Assembly (NCBI GenBank): GCA_947475315.1
Contig: CANJMY010000032.1
Span: 1-36,397 of the forward strand
Direction of reading: 5' to 3'
DNA: 36,397 nt
From: Pseudomonadota bacterium
GTDB lineage: Bacteria > Myxococcota_A > UBA796 > GCA-2862545
Position 1 is the stretch's first letter; the number at the start of each line of letters is the position of its first letter. Below, piece by piece: positions 14,902 to 22,961 of this stretch. The translations under genes were made by a program, and so were the position numbers. The notes under the pieces are model-generated. The model was given only the letters and a program-made list of their open reading frames with translations, searched no databases and was not told the DNA's origin.

Positions 14902-16716
14902 GTGAGACGTGCCGTCCCTGTCGTTTTCCTGCCGCTCCTGCTCGCCGCCTGCCACTTTGGTGGTGGCAACGGCGACGAGCCCAAGACGCCGTATGACGCC
15001 TACCTCCGCGAGTACGCGACGGACGTGAAGGGCCCTTGGAACCGGTGGAAGGACGCCGAGTGGCGCACCCACACCCAGGTCGTCCCCAACGACTTCACCA
15101 AGGCGCAGCAGTCCGTCGCCGCGTTTGAGGCGTGGCGCGACAAGGCCGCGGACCCCAAGTGGGTCCGTCAGGCCCGCGACCTGATGCGCGAGGCCGAGAG
15201 CCCCAGCGCGCTCAAGCCCACGGTCGAAGAGCAGGCTGGCATGGACGCGATCGCCCGCACGGCGCGCCTCTACCCGGCCAACGACAAGGAGCTGATGACC
15301 ACGATCGACGACAAGGCTGGCCTGCAGGCCCGCTTCCGTCGCCGCGCCGAGTACAAGCTCGACGGAGAGCCGGTCCACCCCGACGAGCTCGCCCAGCGCT
15401 ACGCGTCTGAGACCGAGGAGGACAAGCGCGTCGAGATCTGGCGCGCCCTGGTCGGCCCCGCCGCGGACCTCAAGCCCGGCTACGCCGAGCTGCGCGACAT
15501 GCGCAACGACCTGGGCCGCCGCGGCGGCTGGGACGACAACCTCCAGGCGCAGCTCGACACCTACCACATCACCGGCGACGAGCTCGCCACGCTGATGTCG
15601 GACATCGAGCTGGGCCTTCGCCCGCTCTACCAGGAGATCCACACCTGGGCGCGCCACGAGCTGGCCGCGCAGTACCAGGTCGACCCGCCTGATCTGATCC
15701 CCGCGCACTGGCTCCCCGCCGCGCTCGGCGAGGACTGGAGCGGCCTGGTCCACGTGGACGGCCTCGAGGTCGACCCCGCGCTGGGCGACATGGGCGCCAA
15801 GAAGATGGTGCGCTCGATCGAGGACTGGTACGTCTCGACCGGCGTCCCCGCCTTCCCCGCCACCTTCTGGGACCGCTCCAGCCTGCTGCCGGTGCCCCCC
15901 GGCGCCCGCGTCGGCAAGACCCGCGGCGCCTCCACCTGGGACATCGACCTCAAGGGCGACGTCCGCGTGCTGCTGTCCGCCCAGCCCACCGCCGGCTGGA
16001 TGCACGCCTCCACGCGCGAGTTCGCGTTCGCGCACGCCTACCTGCTCCGCGCCGACGCCAAGATCCCGGAAGCCATCCGCCAGGAGCCGCCGCGCGCCAT
16101 GCTCGGCGCCCTGGGCGTGTGGGCTGACCTGGCCGCCTCGCGCCCCGAGCGCCTCAAGAAGTCCGGCCTGATCACCCAGATGCCGGACGCCACGCGCGCG
16201 CTGCTCGCCGAAGCCCTGCTGTACGTGCCCTTCGTCGAGTTCGGCGCGGGCACCGCGGTGCCGTTCGAGCGCGAGGTCTACGCCGCGGCCCTGCCGCCCG
16301 GCCAGATGAACACCCGCTGGTGGGGCCTCGCGGCCAAGCACCAGGGCGTCATCCCGCCTGAGACCCGCACCGAGCGCTGGGCCGACTTCCTGTCGATCGA
16401 CGCGCTGTCGGACGCCCCCGGCCGCTACGTCGACTACGTCCTGTCCGTCACGCTCGCCTTCCAGCTGCATGACGCGCTCTGCCACAAGCTGGCGCTGGAC
16501 CCGCGCACCGCCGACCTGACCGGCCGCAAGGAGTTCGGCGACATGTTCAAGAGCGTCGCCACCCGGGCCGACGTCGACGACTGGCGCAAGCTCACTGAGG
16601 AGCTGACCGAGGCCCCGCCGTCGGCGGACGCCATGGTGCGCTACTTCCAGCCGCTGATGGCCTACCTCCAGGCGCAGAACGCCACCCGGACGCCCACGCT
16701 GCCCTCGCTGCGATGA
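14902..16716 (+). CDS. M2 (ACE-family) peptidase-like lipoprotein lacking the zinc site
   Basis: The product has 604 residues from a GTG at 14902 (GGAGAG upstream). The leader ends LLLAAC, lipidating Cys17. The body matches peptidase family M2 throughout: EWRTHTQVVPNDF near the N-terminus, RYASETEEDKRVEIWRALVG, LIPAHWLPAALGEDW, then DVRVLLSAQPTAGW and ASRPERLKKSGLI around the active site, and NTRWWGLAAKHQG and YVLSVTLAFQLHDALC near the end. Where M2 enzymes have HEMGH, this protein reads TREFAFAH (371-378), so no HExxH exists. The third ligand, Glu in EAIGD, aligns with Gly402 (GALGV). It is probably a non-catalytic, membrane-anchored pseudopeptidase. Its stop overlaps the next ATG by 4 nt. 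Confidence 0.85.
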   Translation: MRRAVPVVFLPLLLAACHFGGGNGDEPKTPYDAYLREYATDVKGPWNRWKDAEWRTHTQVVPNDFTKAQQSVAAFEAWRDKAADPKWVRQARDLMREAESPSALKPTVEEQAGMDAIARTARLYPANDKELMTTIDDKAGLQARFRRRAEYKLDGEPVHPDELAQRYASETEEDKRVEIWRALVGPAADLKPGYAELRDMRNDLGRRGGWDDNLQAQLDTYHITGDELATLMSDIELGLRPLYQEIHTWARHELAAQYQVDPPDLIPAHWLPAALGEDWSGLVHVDGLEVDPALGDMGAKKMVRSIEDWYVSTGVPAFPATFWDRSSLLPVPPGARVGKTRGASTWDIDLKGDVRVLLSAQPTAGWMHASTREFAFAHAYLLRADAKIPEAIRQEPPRAMLGALGVWADLAASRPERLKKSGLITQMPDATRALLAEALLYVPFVEFGAGTAVPFEREVYAAALPPGQMNTRWWGLAAKHQGVIPPETRTERWADFLSIDALSDAPGRYVDYVLSVTLAFQLHDALCHKLALDPRTADLTGRKEFGDMFKSVATRADVDDWRKLTEELTEAPPSADAMVRYFQPLMAYLQAQNATRTPTLPSLR

Positions 16717-17438
16717 GCCACCTGCATGTGCTGATGCGGTCCGAGCGCTGGGCCGTCGTCGCCAAGCCCGCGCGCGTCGCGTGCCACCGCAGCGAGCTGG
16801 TCCGAGACGGCGTCACCGTCGCGGACCTAGCCCGCTATCGGTTTCGCATGCCCATCCACCTGGTCCACCGCCTGGACCGGGCCGCGTCGGGCTGCCTGCT
16901 GATCGCGTTCGACCCCGAGATGACCACGGTCCTGCAGAGCGCGCTCTCCAACCATGACGCGCAGAAGTCCTACCTGGCGTTCGTCCGCGGCTACTTCAAG
17001 TCCGACGAGGTGGTCGAGGTCGCCAACGACGTGAAGGACTCCGACGGCATCCCACGCGACGCGCGCTCCTGGGTGCAGTCCCTCGGCCGCGGACAAGAGC
17101 CGCGCTGCTCCCTGCTGCTCGTGAAGCCGGAGACGGGCCGCTACCACCAGGTCCGTCGGCACGTGCGCGACCTGAATCACCCCGTCCTCGGCGACTCGAT
17201 GCACGGTGACACGCGGGTGAACAAGACCTGGCGCGAGGAGCACGGGCTGAACCGGCTCGGCCTGCACTGCCACTCGCTCGACCTGCCGCTCCCGGGCGGG
17301 GCCCGCCTGAAGGTCACGTGCCCCCCGCCTGAGGACCTCGCGAAGATCTGGCGCGCCCAGCCCTGGTGGCAGGAGGCCAAGCTCCGACTGCCGGACCTGG
17401 CGCTGACCCCGCTCGATCTGGACCACGAAAGCGAATAG
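16713..17438 (+). CDS. RluA/TruC-type pseudouridine synthase
   Basis: The product has 241 residues with the family signature VHRLDRAASG (51-60), whose Asp55 is the catalytic nucleophile. KPETGRYHQVRRHVRDLNHPVLGD is the second RluA-family block. The short length, no S4 domain, and the bulky C-terminus (WRAQPWWQEAKLRLPDL) are most like TruC, which modifies U65 of some tRNAs, but an rRNA target is possible. The ATG overlaps the upstream stop (ATGA). It is the second gene of a three-gene plus-strand run. Confidence 0.92.
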   Translation: MSHLHVLMRSERWAVVAKPARVACHRSELVRDGVTVADLARYRFRMPIHLVHRLDRAASGCLLIAFDPEMTTVLQSALSNHDAQKSYLAFVRGYFKSDEVVEVANDVKDSDGIPRDARSWVQSLGRGQEPRCSLLLVKPETGRYHQVRRHVRDLNHPVLGDSMHGDTRVNKTWREEHGLNRLGLHCHSLDLPLPGGARLKVTCPPPEDLAKIWRAQPWWQEAKLRLPDLALTPLDLDHESE

Positions 17439-17463
17439 GCCGCCCCCCCCTTCGGGAGTGGCC

Positions 17464-18807
17464 ATGACCTCCGTGCCGCAGCCTCCGTCGTCCTGGCAGC
17501 CGTCTACGCGCGCCCTGCACGACGGCATCGACGCCCACATCCGCGCGACGGGCGTCCCCGGCCTGCACCCGACCGAACCCACCGTCATGCACGACCTGCT
17601 GGGCTCGGACGCCATGGCTGCGTGGCAGGAGGGCAAGGAGGCCAATGCCTTCCTGGGCGAGACCTGCTGGAGCGAGCTGCCCACCGTGTACGCCCGCTAC
17701 GGCACAGACGAAGCGCGCGCGCTCATCCGGGCGCTCAAGGCCCTGTACGGCGCCAAGGGCGCGATCGTCACCGACTGCGGCGCGTCCGCGGTCGCCTTCG
17801 CGATCGACGCGCTGGTCACGCCCGGCAGCCACGCCATCCTGTGCCGTCAGATCTACGGCAAGACGCGCGCGCACCTGGAGTGGACCGCGCAGCGCGTGAG
17901 CGCCCAGATCACGCTGGTCGACCACCTCGACGCCGCCACCCTGCACGCTGAGGTCCGCCCCGAGACCACGCTGGTGATGGCGGAGACCTACAGCAACCCG
18001 CTGACCCGCGCGGTCGACCCCGAGTCTGTCTCCGCCGCCGCCCACGCGCTGCGCGCCGAGCGCGCCCCGGACCTGCGCGTCGTCCTCGACGACACCGTCG
18101 CCACGCCCTGGGGCCCCGCCCGCTCGCTGCTGTCCTACGACGGCATCGACATGGTCGTGTCGGCCGGCACCAAGGCCGTCGTGGGCCAGGACCGCGACAC
18201 GCTCGGCTACCTGGTCTCCAACCGCATCGGCTTCCTCAACCTCGTGATGGACCTGCAGGCCATGCGCGGCGGCACGCTGTCGTGGCGCGCGGCCGCGTCG
18301 ATCGTGCGCGACCTCGACCAGGCCGATGCGCTCCACGCCACCCGCTGCGCCTCCGCCACTCAGGTCGCGGCCTTCCTCGCCACGCGCGACGACGTCGAGT
18401 CGGTGCTGCACCCGTCGCGCCCCGATCACGTGGACGCCGAGGTGATCGCCCGCGCCTACGCGCGCCCCGGCTCGCTGATGGCGTTCCGCGTGCGCGACCT
18501 CGACGAGGCCGGCCACCGCCACCTCACCGACGTGATCGCCATGACCAAGGTGATCCGCTACGCGCTCTCGTTCGACGGGCTGGTGACCAAGGTGAACCAC
18601 CACACCACGGTCAGCGAGTACTTCACGCCCGCGCCGCGCCTGCGCCGCCAGGGCATCGACCGGCTGGTGCGCGTGGCCGTCGGCACCGAAGACCCGCAGG
18701 ACCTGATCGCCGCCCTCGCCTGGGCGCTCGACCACCACCGCGAGATCTCGGTCGAGCACGTGAAGGACTGGCAGGCGACGCGCAAGGTCGAGCTAGGGCT
18801 CAGCTAG
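17464..18807 (+). CDS. Cys/Met-metabolism family PLP-dependent enzyme
   Basis: The product has 447 residues. The ATG at 17464 follows GGGAG by five bases and is preferred over a GTG at 17458. It is a fold-type I PLP enzyme of the cystathionine gamma-synthase/lyase group: YARYGTDEARAL (phosphate-binding Tyr region), DCGASAVAFAIDAL, AETYSNPL, VLDDTVATPW (Asp binding the pyridine nitrogen) and the Schiff-base Lys237 in SAGTKAVVGQD. The C-terminal IDRLVRVAVGTEDPQDLI is the usual end of the family. The Lys context departs from the canonical T-K-H/Y-x-x-G form, so the exact reaction (lyase, synthase or another) is open. It probably belongs to the operon starting at 14902. Confidence 0.88.
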   Translation: MTSVPQPPSSWQPSTRALHDGIDAHIRATGVPGLHPTEPTVMHDLLGSDAMAAWQEGKEANAFLGETCWSELPTVYARYGTDEARALIRALKALYGAKGAIVTDCGASAVAFAIDALVTPGSHAILCRQIYGKTRAHLEWTAQRVSAQITLVDHLDAATLHAEVRPETTLVMAETYSNPLTRAVDPESVSAAAHALRAERAPDLRVVLDDTVATPWGPARSLLSYDGIDMVVSAGTKAVVGQDRDTLGYLVSNRIGFLNLVMDLQAMRGGTLSWRAAASIVRDLDQADALHATRCASATQVAAFLATRDDVESVLHPSRPDHVDAEVIARAYARPGSLMAFRVRDLDEAGHRHLTDVIAMTKVIRYALSFDGLVTKVNHHTTVSEYFTPAPRLRRQGIDRLVRVAVGTEDPQDLIAALAWALDHHREISVEHVKDWQATRKVELGLS

Positions 18808-18825
18808 CGAGGCCGCGCCGCGCGT

Positions 18826-19605
18826 CTAGTGCCGCTCGAGCCAGCGCTGCGAGAAGGTCTCCTCCTCCAGCGCCACGCCGAAGGTGATCGACGTCATCTC
18901 GATCGTCGTCGACGTGCCCTGCTTGAGCTTGTCGATGATCACCATCTTGGCCGGGAACTGGCGGCCGCCGTCGTAGGTGCGGATGTCGCTCATGTCCCAG
19001 ACCTTGAGCAGCATGCCCGACACCGCGTACAGCTCCTGGCTGATCGGGATGTGCGTCTTCTGGTCGATCCAGCTGATGCGCTTGGGGTACGCGACGGTCG
19101 CGTCCTTGGCGATCATCTCTACGCGCCAGCACAGCACGCCGTTCTTGGTCTCGGCGCCCGTCACCTTGGCCGTGTACTTGTCGCGCAGCTGGGCCGCGCC
19201 CATCATGTCCTCGTAGGACAGGTCTGAGCCCATCATGCCCTGGCGCAGCATGTGGCCGCTGATCTTCTGAACGCTCTCCACGCTCGGCAGCCACATCCAC
19301 ATCTCGTCGCCGCGGCGGAGCATCTTGGTGCCCTTGTCGCGCGCCGGGTCCAGGTACTCGATCGCCGACTCGGTCTCGCCGCGACCGAAGGTCTGCATCA
19401 CGAACGTGCGCGTGCGCTGCGGGCTGACGACCGTCATCTTGATCGTCGCCGTGCGGGTGGCGAAGGTCATGTTCTTGTCGACGTAGGAGAGCAGCTGGTC
19501 GGCCGTGGGGACAGCGACCTCACCCGCGACGGCGATCTGGGGCAGCCCCGCGACCACGGGGATCGACGACGCGACGAGCAGCGCGAGCACGAATCGACGG
19601 TTCAA
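18826..19605 (-). CDS. LolA-like outer-membrane lipoprotein-sorting protein
   Basis: The product has 259 residues and reads from a TTG at 19605, which has GGAGG five bases upstream. A TTG at 19626 is also in frame but has no such site. A signal peptide (NRRFVLALLVASSIPVVAGL) leads into a single domain of the LolA/LolB-like fold: IKMTVVSPQRTRTFVMQTFGRGETES, then KGTKMLRRGDEMWMWLPSVESVQKISG and SWIDQKTHIPISQELY. This family is usually annotated as outer membrane lipoprotein-sorting protein and sits beside FtsX-type ABC permeases, as here (54 nt after the second permease). It likely receives a lipid or lipoprotein cargo in the periplasm. Confidence 0.85.
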   Translation of the reverse strand: MNRRFVLALLVASSIPVVAGLPQIAVAGEVAVPTADQLLSYVDKNMTFATRTATIKMTVVSPQRTRTFVMQTFGRGETESAIEYLDPARDKGTKMLRRGDEMWMWLPSVESVQKISGHMLRQGMMGSDLSYEDMMGAAQLRDKYTAKVTGAETKNGVLCWRVEMIAKDATVAYPKRISWIDQKTHIPISQELYAVSGMLLKVWDMSDIRTYDGGRQFPAKMVIIDKLKQGTSTTIEMTSITFGVALEEETFSQRWLERH

Positions 19606-19659
19606 GAGATCCTCCAAGACGTTCAACCCGCGACCAGGGACGACCCGTCCCCGCCGCGA

Positions 19660-20886
19660 CTACCTCGACCGCATCGCGTCGACCGGCTGGATCGACGCCG
19701 CGCGCCACGCCGGGAACGCCGTCCCGACCAGCGCCGTACACAGGCCCAGCAGGAAGGCCTCAGTCACCACGCCGACCGTCAGCAGCGCGTACACGTGCGA
19801 CTGCACCGGAACGCCCGCACTGTGCGCCATCTTGTCGCCCAGGTTCACGCCGTAGACCTGCAGCGCGTACGCGGGGATGCAGCCCAGCGCCACGCCGACC
19901 GCGCCGCCGATCGCCGCGATGAACAGGCCCTCGACCACGAACAGCACGACGGTGCCTGGCCGCGTCAGCCCCATGGCGCGCATCACGCCGATCTCGCGGG
20001 TGCGCTCCATCACCGACATCATCATGGTGTTCCACACGCCCAGCGCGCACACGAACACGATGATGCTGCTGATGATGCTGTTGACCACGCCGATCATGGC
20101 CACGATGCCCGCGGTGGAGGGCTGTTCGTCCCACGCCTGAACCACGTCGTTCGAGAACGCCGGGTCTGCGCGAAGCTCGGCGGCGAGCGTCTTCCCCTGC
20201 GTCTTGTCGTCGCCGTAGATCAGCAACTCGGTCGCGCCGTCGTCGACGTCGGCCATCCAGCGCAGCGGCTCCAGCGGCAGGAAGATGCCGTTGTCCACGA
20301 GCTGGTTCCCGCCAGACGCGATGCCGACGACCTTGGCCTTCACCGGCGCCATCGCGCCGTCCTGGGTCATCCCGAGCGCGATGATCGTGTCGCCGACCTG
20401 GGCGTGGATCGCCTCGGCCACGGTGCGGCCCAGCACCGTCTCCCCGTCCGCCCCGGTGAACATCGTGCCGAGCACGATGTCCTTGCCCAGGTGGAGCTGG
20501 TCCGTGTACCAGCCGATCGGCGCGCCGACGGCCAACCCGAACTGGTCGCCGATCTCGTCGCCCTTGGTGAGCGTCACGCCCGTCACAATTCGCGGGTAGG
20601 CCGCGCGCACGCCGGGGAGCTTCATCGCCGCCGCGGCCAGGTCGTCCGCGTGCTGCAGGTGCTCGCTCAGCGGCATCAGCTCCTCACGCGCCGCAAACGC
20701 GGTGGTCATCACGCGAGCGTGCCCGCCGAACGACGCCATCGTGTTGGTGAGCGTGCCGAACACGCCCGTCAGCCACGCGAGCGCCACGGTCAGCAGCGCC
20801 GTGCCAAACAGCACGGTCCCCGCCGTCAGCACCGTGCGGTGCACGTTGCGTCGGACATTCCGCATCGCCAGTCGCAGAAGCAGCAT
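19660..20886 (-). CDS. FtsX/LolE-type ABC transporter permease (second copy)
   Basis: The product has 408 residues with the MacB/LolC-type layout: one N-terminal membrane helix (about residues 18-45, LTAGTVLFGTALLTVALAWL), a large periplasmic domain, then three C-terminal helices around IVAMIGVVNSIISSIIVFVCAL, the coupling segment ERTREIGVMRAMGLTRPGTVVLFVVEG, and a last helix near VGVVTEAFLLG. It starts 66 nt after the first permease and shares its MRNVRRN-like opening, so the two are probably old duplicates forming a heterodimer. Together with the ATPase at 22179 and the LolA-like protein it resembles a Lol-type extraction system. Confidence 0.92.
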   Translation of the reverse strand: MLLLRLAMRNVRRNVHRTVLTAGTVLFGTALLTVALAWLTGVFGTLTNTMASFGGHARVMTTAFAAREELMPLSEHLQHADDLAAAAMKLPGVRAAYPRIVTGVTLTKGDEIGDQFGLAVGAPIGWYTDQLHLGKDIVLGTMFTGADGETVLGRTVAEAIHAQVGDTIIALGMTQDGAMAPVKAKVVGIASGGNQLVDNGIFLPLEPLRWMADVDDGATELLIYGDDKTQGKTLAAELRADPAFSNDVVQAWDEQPSTAGIVAMIGVVNSIISSIIVFVCALGVWNTMMMSVMERTREIGVMRAMGLTRPGTVVLFVVEGLFIAAIGGAVGVALGCIPAYALQVYGVNLGDKMAHSAGVPVQSHVYALLTVGVVTEAFLLGLCTALVGTAFPAWRAASIQPVDAMRSR

Positions 20887-20952
20887 GGGACTACCTGCCG
20901 AGGCCGCGGCGCGCGCGGAGGAGACCGACCCGAGCCGATCGGACGAAGGGGA

Positions 20953-22182
20953 TCATGCGCGCACCGCGTCGGCGGGCGCCATGCGGGCCGCCATGCGCGC
21001 GGGCAGCACCGACGCGATCGTCGCGATGCCCACGCCGAACGTCCACGCGATCACCACCCACTTGGACTCGTACGCGACGTAGAGCATGGTGGAGATGGGG
21101 ATGGACATGCCGCCCGAGCGGTCGATGGACGCCGACAGGTCGATGCCGTGCGTCGTGAAGTACATGACGATCGCCGTGGAGATCGCGCAGCCGATGGTGG
21201 AGCCCACCACACCCAGCACCACGCCCTCCGTCAGGAAGAGCGCCAACACCTCGCTCTCCGCCATGCCCAGGGCGCGCAGCGTGCCGATCTCGCGGATGCG
21301 CTCGTAGGCCGCCATCAGCACGGTGTTCGCGATGCCCATCGCGCTCATCGCCATCAGCACGCCGACCAACATGTTGAGCGCCTTGCTGCGCATCTTGTCG
21401 ATCTCGAGGATGTCGTGGGTCTGGGCCATCCAGGTCGAGACCTCGCGCGTCGCGCCGCCGTGCGCCTTGAGCGCGGTGGCGAACGCGTCGACGGTCGACT
21501 CGTCGTGATCCGCCAGGCGTGTGGCGACGTGGCTGATCGTGCCGTGGGCCTGGAGCAGGTTGTCCGCGAGGTCCATCGGCACAAACACGGCCGAGCGATC
21601 CACCCACGGGTTGGACGCGGCGACGATGCCCGCCACCGGCATCTGCAGCGCGTTGATGGCGCCTGCCGCGGTGCGCACCTGCATGGTGATCTGATCGCCC
21701 TCGTGCAGCGACAGCAGGCGCGCCACGCTCGACGCCACCAGCACGCCCTCTGCGCCCGACTTGGGCACGTGCCCCACCACCTTCCACGCGTCGCGCGGGA
21801 ACACCGCCTCGTCGCGCGCAGGGTCAAAGCCAATGCCACGCACGCGGATGCTGTCGGGGCCATGGATCGCCGTCGGCACGAACATCAAGCGCGTCGTCCA
21901 GGCCTGCGTACTCGAGTCCAACCACGTCGCGAGGTCCGGCTCCACCGTGAACAGCGCGTCCACCGGGTGGGTCAGCCGCTCGTCCGGGTAGTCGAGCGGC
22001 TGCAGCACCGCGTCGCCCGACACCACGTCGATCTGCGAGCGGATCACGTTCACCCGCAGCCCCGCCAGGAACGCGTGGCCCACGATCAGCGACATGGTCC
22101 CGACGATCACCGCGACCAGGCTGAGCGACGACCGCACGACGTTGCGTCGGACGTTGCGTGCGGCCAGCTTGATGAGGATCAC
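20953..22182 (-). CDS. FtsX/LolC-type ABC transporter permease (first copy)
   Basis: The product has 409 residues and starts at a GTG whose codon overlaps the ATPase stop (GTGA). The N-terminal helix (about 17-42, SLSLVAVIVGTMSLIVGHAF) is followed by a periplasmic domain of about 230 residues and three C-terminal helices around MLVGVLMAMSAMGIANTVLM, the ERIREIGTLRALGMAESEV coupling loop, and WTFGVGIATIASVLPARMAA. Such permeases do not pump small solutes. They use ATP to move lipoproteins or to drive periplasmic partners mechanically. Confidence 0.92.
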   Translation of the reverse strand: MILIKLAARNVRRNVVRSSLSLVAVIVGTMSLIVGHAFLAGLRVNVIRSQIDVVSGDAVLQPLDYPDERLTHPVDALFTVEPDLATWLDSSTQAWTTRLMFVPTAIHGPDSIRVRGIGFDPARDEAVFPRDAWKVVGHVPKSGAEGVLVASSVARLLSLHEGDQITMQVRTAAGAINALQMPVAGIVAASNPWVDRSAVFVPMDLADNLLQAHGTISHVATRLADHDESTVDAFATALKAHGGATREVSTWMAQTHDILEIDKMRSKALNMLVGVLMAMSAMGIANTVLMAAYERIREIGTLRALGMAESEVLALFLTEGVVLGVVGSTIGCAISTAIVMYFTTHGIDLSASIDRSGGMSIPISTMLYVAYESKWVVIAWTFGVGIATIASVLPARMAARMAPADAVRA

Positions 22183-22868
22183 GCGCGCTCCTCGTCGCTG
22201 ACGATGTGGCCGTCGCGCAGCGTGACCACGCGCCGGGCCCGCGACATCACCATCGCGTCGTGCGTGGAGCAGACGAACGTCGCGCCCTTCTCCTCATTGA
22301 GCCGACGCACCAGGGCGAGGACCTCTTCACCGGTGTGGCTGTCGAGGTTGGCGGTGGGCTCGTCGGCGATCACCAGCGCAGGCTCCTTCACCAGCGCGCG
22401 GGCGATCGCCACGCGCTGCTGCTGGCCGCCGGAGAGCTGGTTGGGGTAGCGCGTGTGCATGCCGTCCAGGCCGACCGACGCCAACATGGCCCGCGCGCGG
22501 TCCCGCACGTCGCCCCACTTCTTGCCGGACAGGTGCAGCGCCATCTCGACGTTCTCGGCGGCGGTCAGCACCGGCACCAGGTTGAACGACTGGAACACGA
22601 ACCCGATCCGATCGGCCCGCAGCGCCGCGAGCTGGCGCGACGTCATGCCCGACGTGTTCTGCCCGTCGACGAGCACGGAGCCCGCAGACGGCTGGTCCAA
22701 ACAGCCGATGAGGTTGAGCAGCGTGGTCTTGCCCGAGCCCGAAGGCCCGGCCAGCACCGTGAACTCGCGCGGCTGGATGACGAGCGACACGCCGTCGAGC
22801 GCGTTCACCACGCCCGCGCCGTCCCCGTAGGTCTTGCGCACCGACTCAAGCTGACAGGCGGCGACCAT
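22179..22868 (-). CDS. LolD/MacB-type ABC transporter ATPase
   Basis: The product has 229 residues from the ATG at 22868 (GGAGGGG just upstream). All ATPase motifs are intact: Walker A GPSGSGKTT, Q-loop FVFQSFNLVPVL, signature LSGGQQQRVAIARAL, Walker B ALVIADEPT with D-loop ANLDSHTG, and switch His in CSTHD. The sequence is of the LolD/MacB branch, matching the two FtsX-type permeases that follow on the same strand. It is the first gene of a four-gene operon whose promoter shares a 93-nt divergent gap with the YdcF lipoprotein. Confidence 0.95.
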   Translation of the reverse strand: MVAACQLESVRKTYGDGAGVVNALDGVSLVIQPREFTVLAGPSGSGKTTLLNLIGCLDQPSAGSVLVDGQNTSGMTSRQLAALRADRIGFVFQSFNLVPVLTAAENVEMALHLSGKKWGDVRDRARAMLASVGLDGMHTRYPNQLSGGQQQRVAIARALVKEPALVIADEPTANLDSHTGEEVLALVRRLNEEKGATFVCSTHDAMVMSRARRVVTLRDGHIVSDEERA

Positions 22869-22884
22869 GGCCCCTCCGCAGCGG

Positions 22885-22890
22885 TGGCTA
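22885..22890 (-). promoter_or_regulatory. Candidate -10 element TAGCCA
   Basis: TAGCCA on minus lies 16 nt upstream of the ATPase ATG. It is identical in sequence and distance to the element at 3204-3209. It is probably the start of the ATPase-permease-permease-LolA-like operon. Confidence 0.35.
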
Positions 22891-22961
22891 TCCGGTGCCA
22901 GGGTCGTGGCACACGTCGCGACCCCGTTCGTGTAGAGATACGACCCGGCCGAGGTTCCGCC

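Noticed and set aside
14860-16485. 541-codon minus frame opposite the M2 gene
   Set aside because: Ala/Gly/Arg/Val-rich shadow. The plus frame aligns with M2 along its full length.
14902-16716. M2 gene as a frameshifted or decaying pseudogene
   Set aside because: The frame is intact over 604 codons and conserved blocks on both sides of the lost zinc site are well kept, so a stable pseudoenzyme is more likely.
19252-22449. 1065-codon plus frame across the ABC operon
   Set aside because: Arg/His/Ala-rich antisense product of four real genes.
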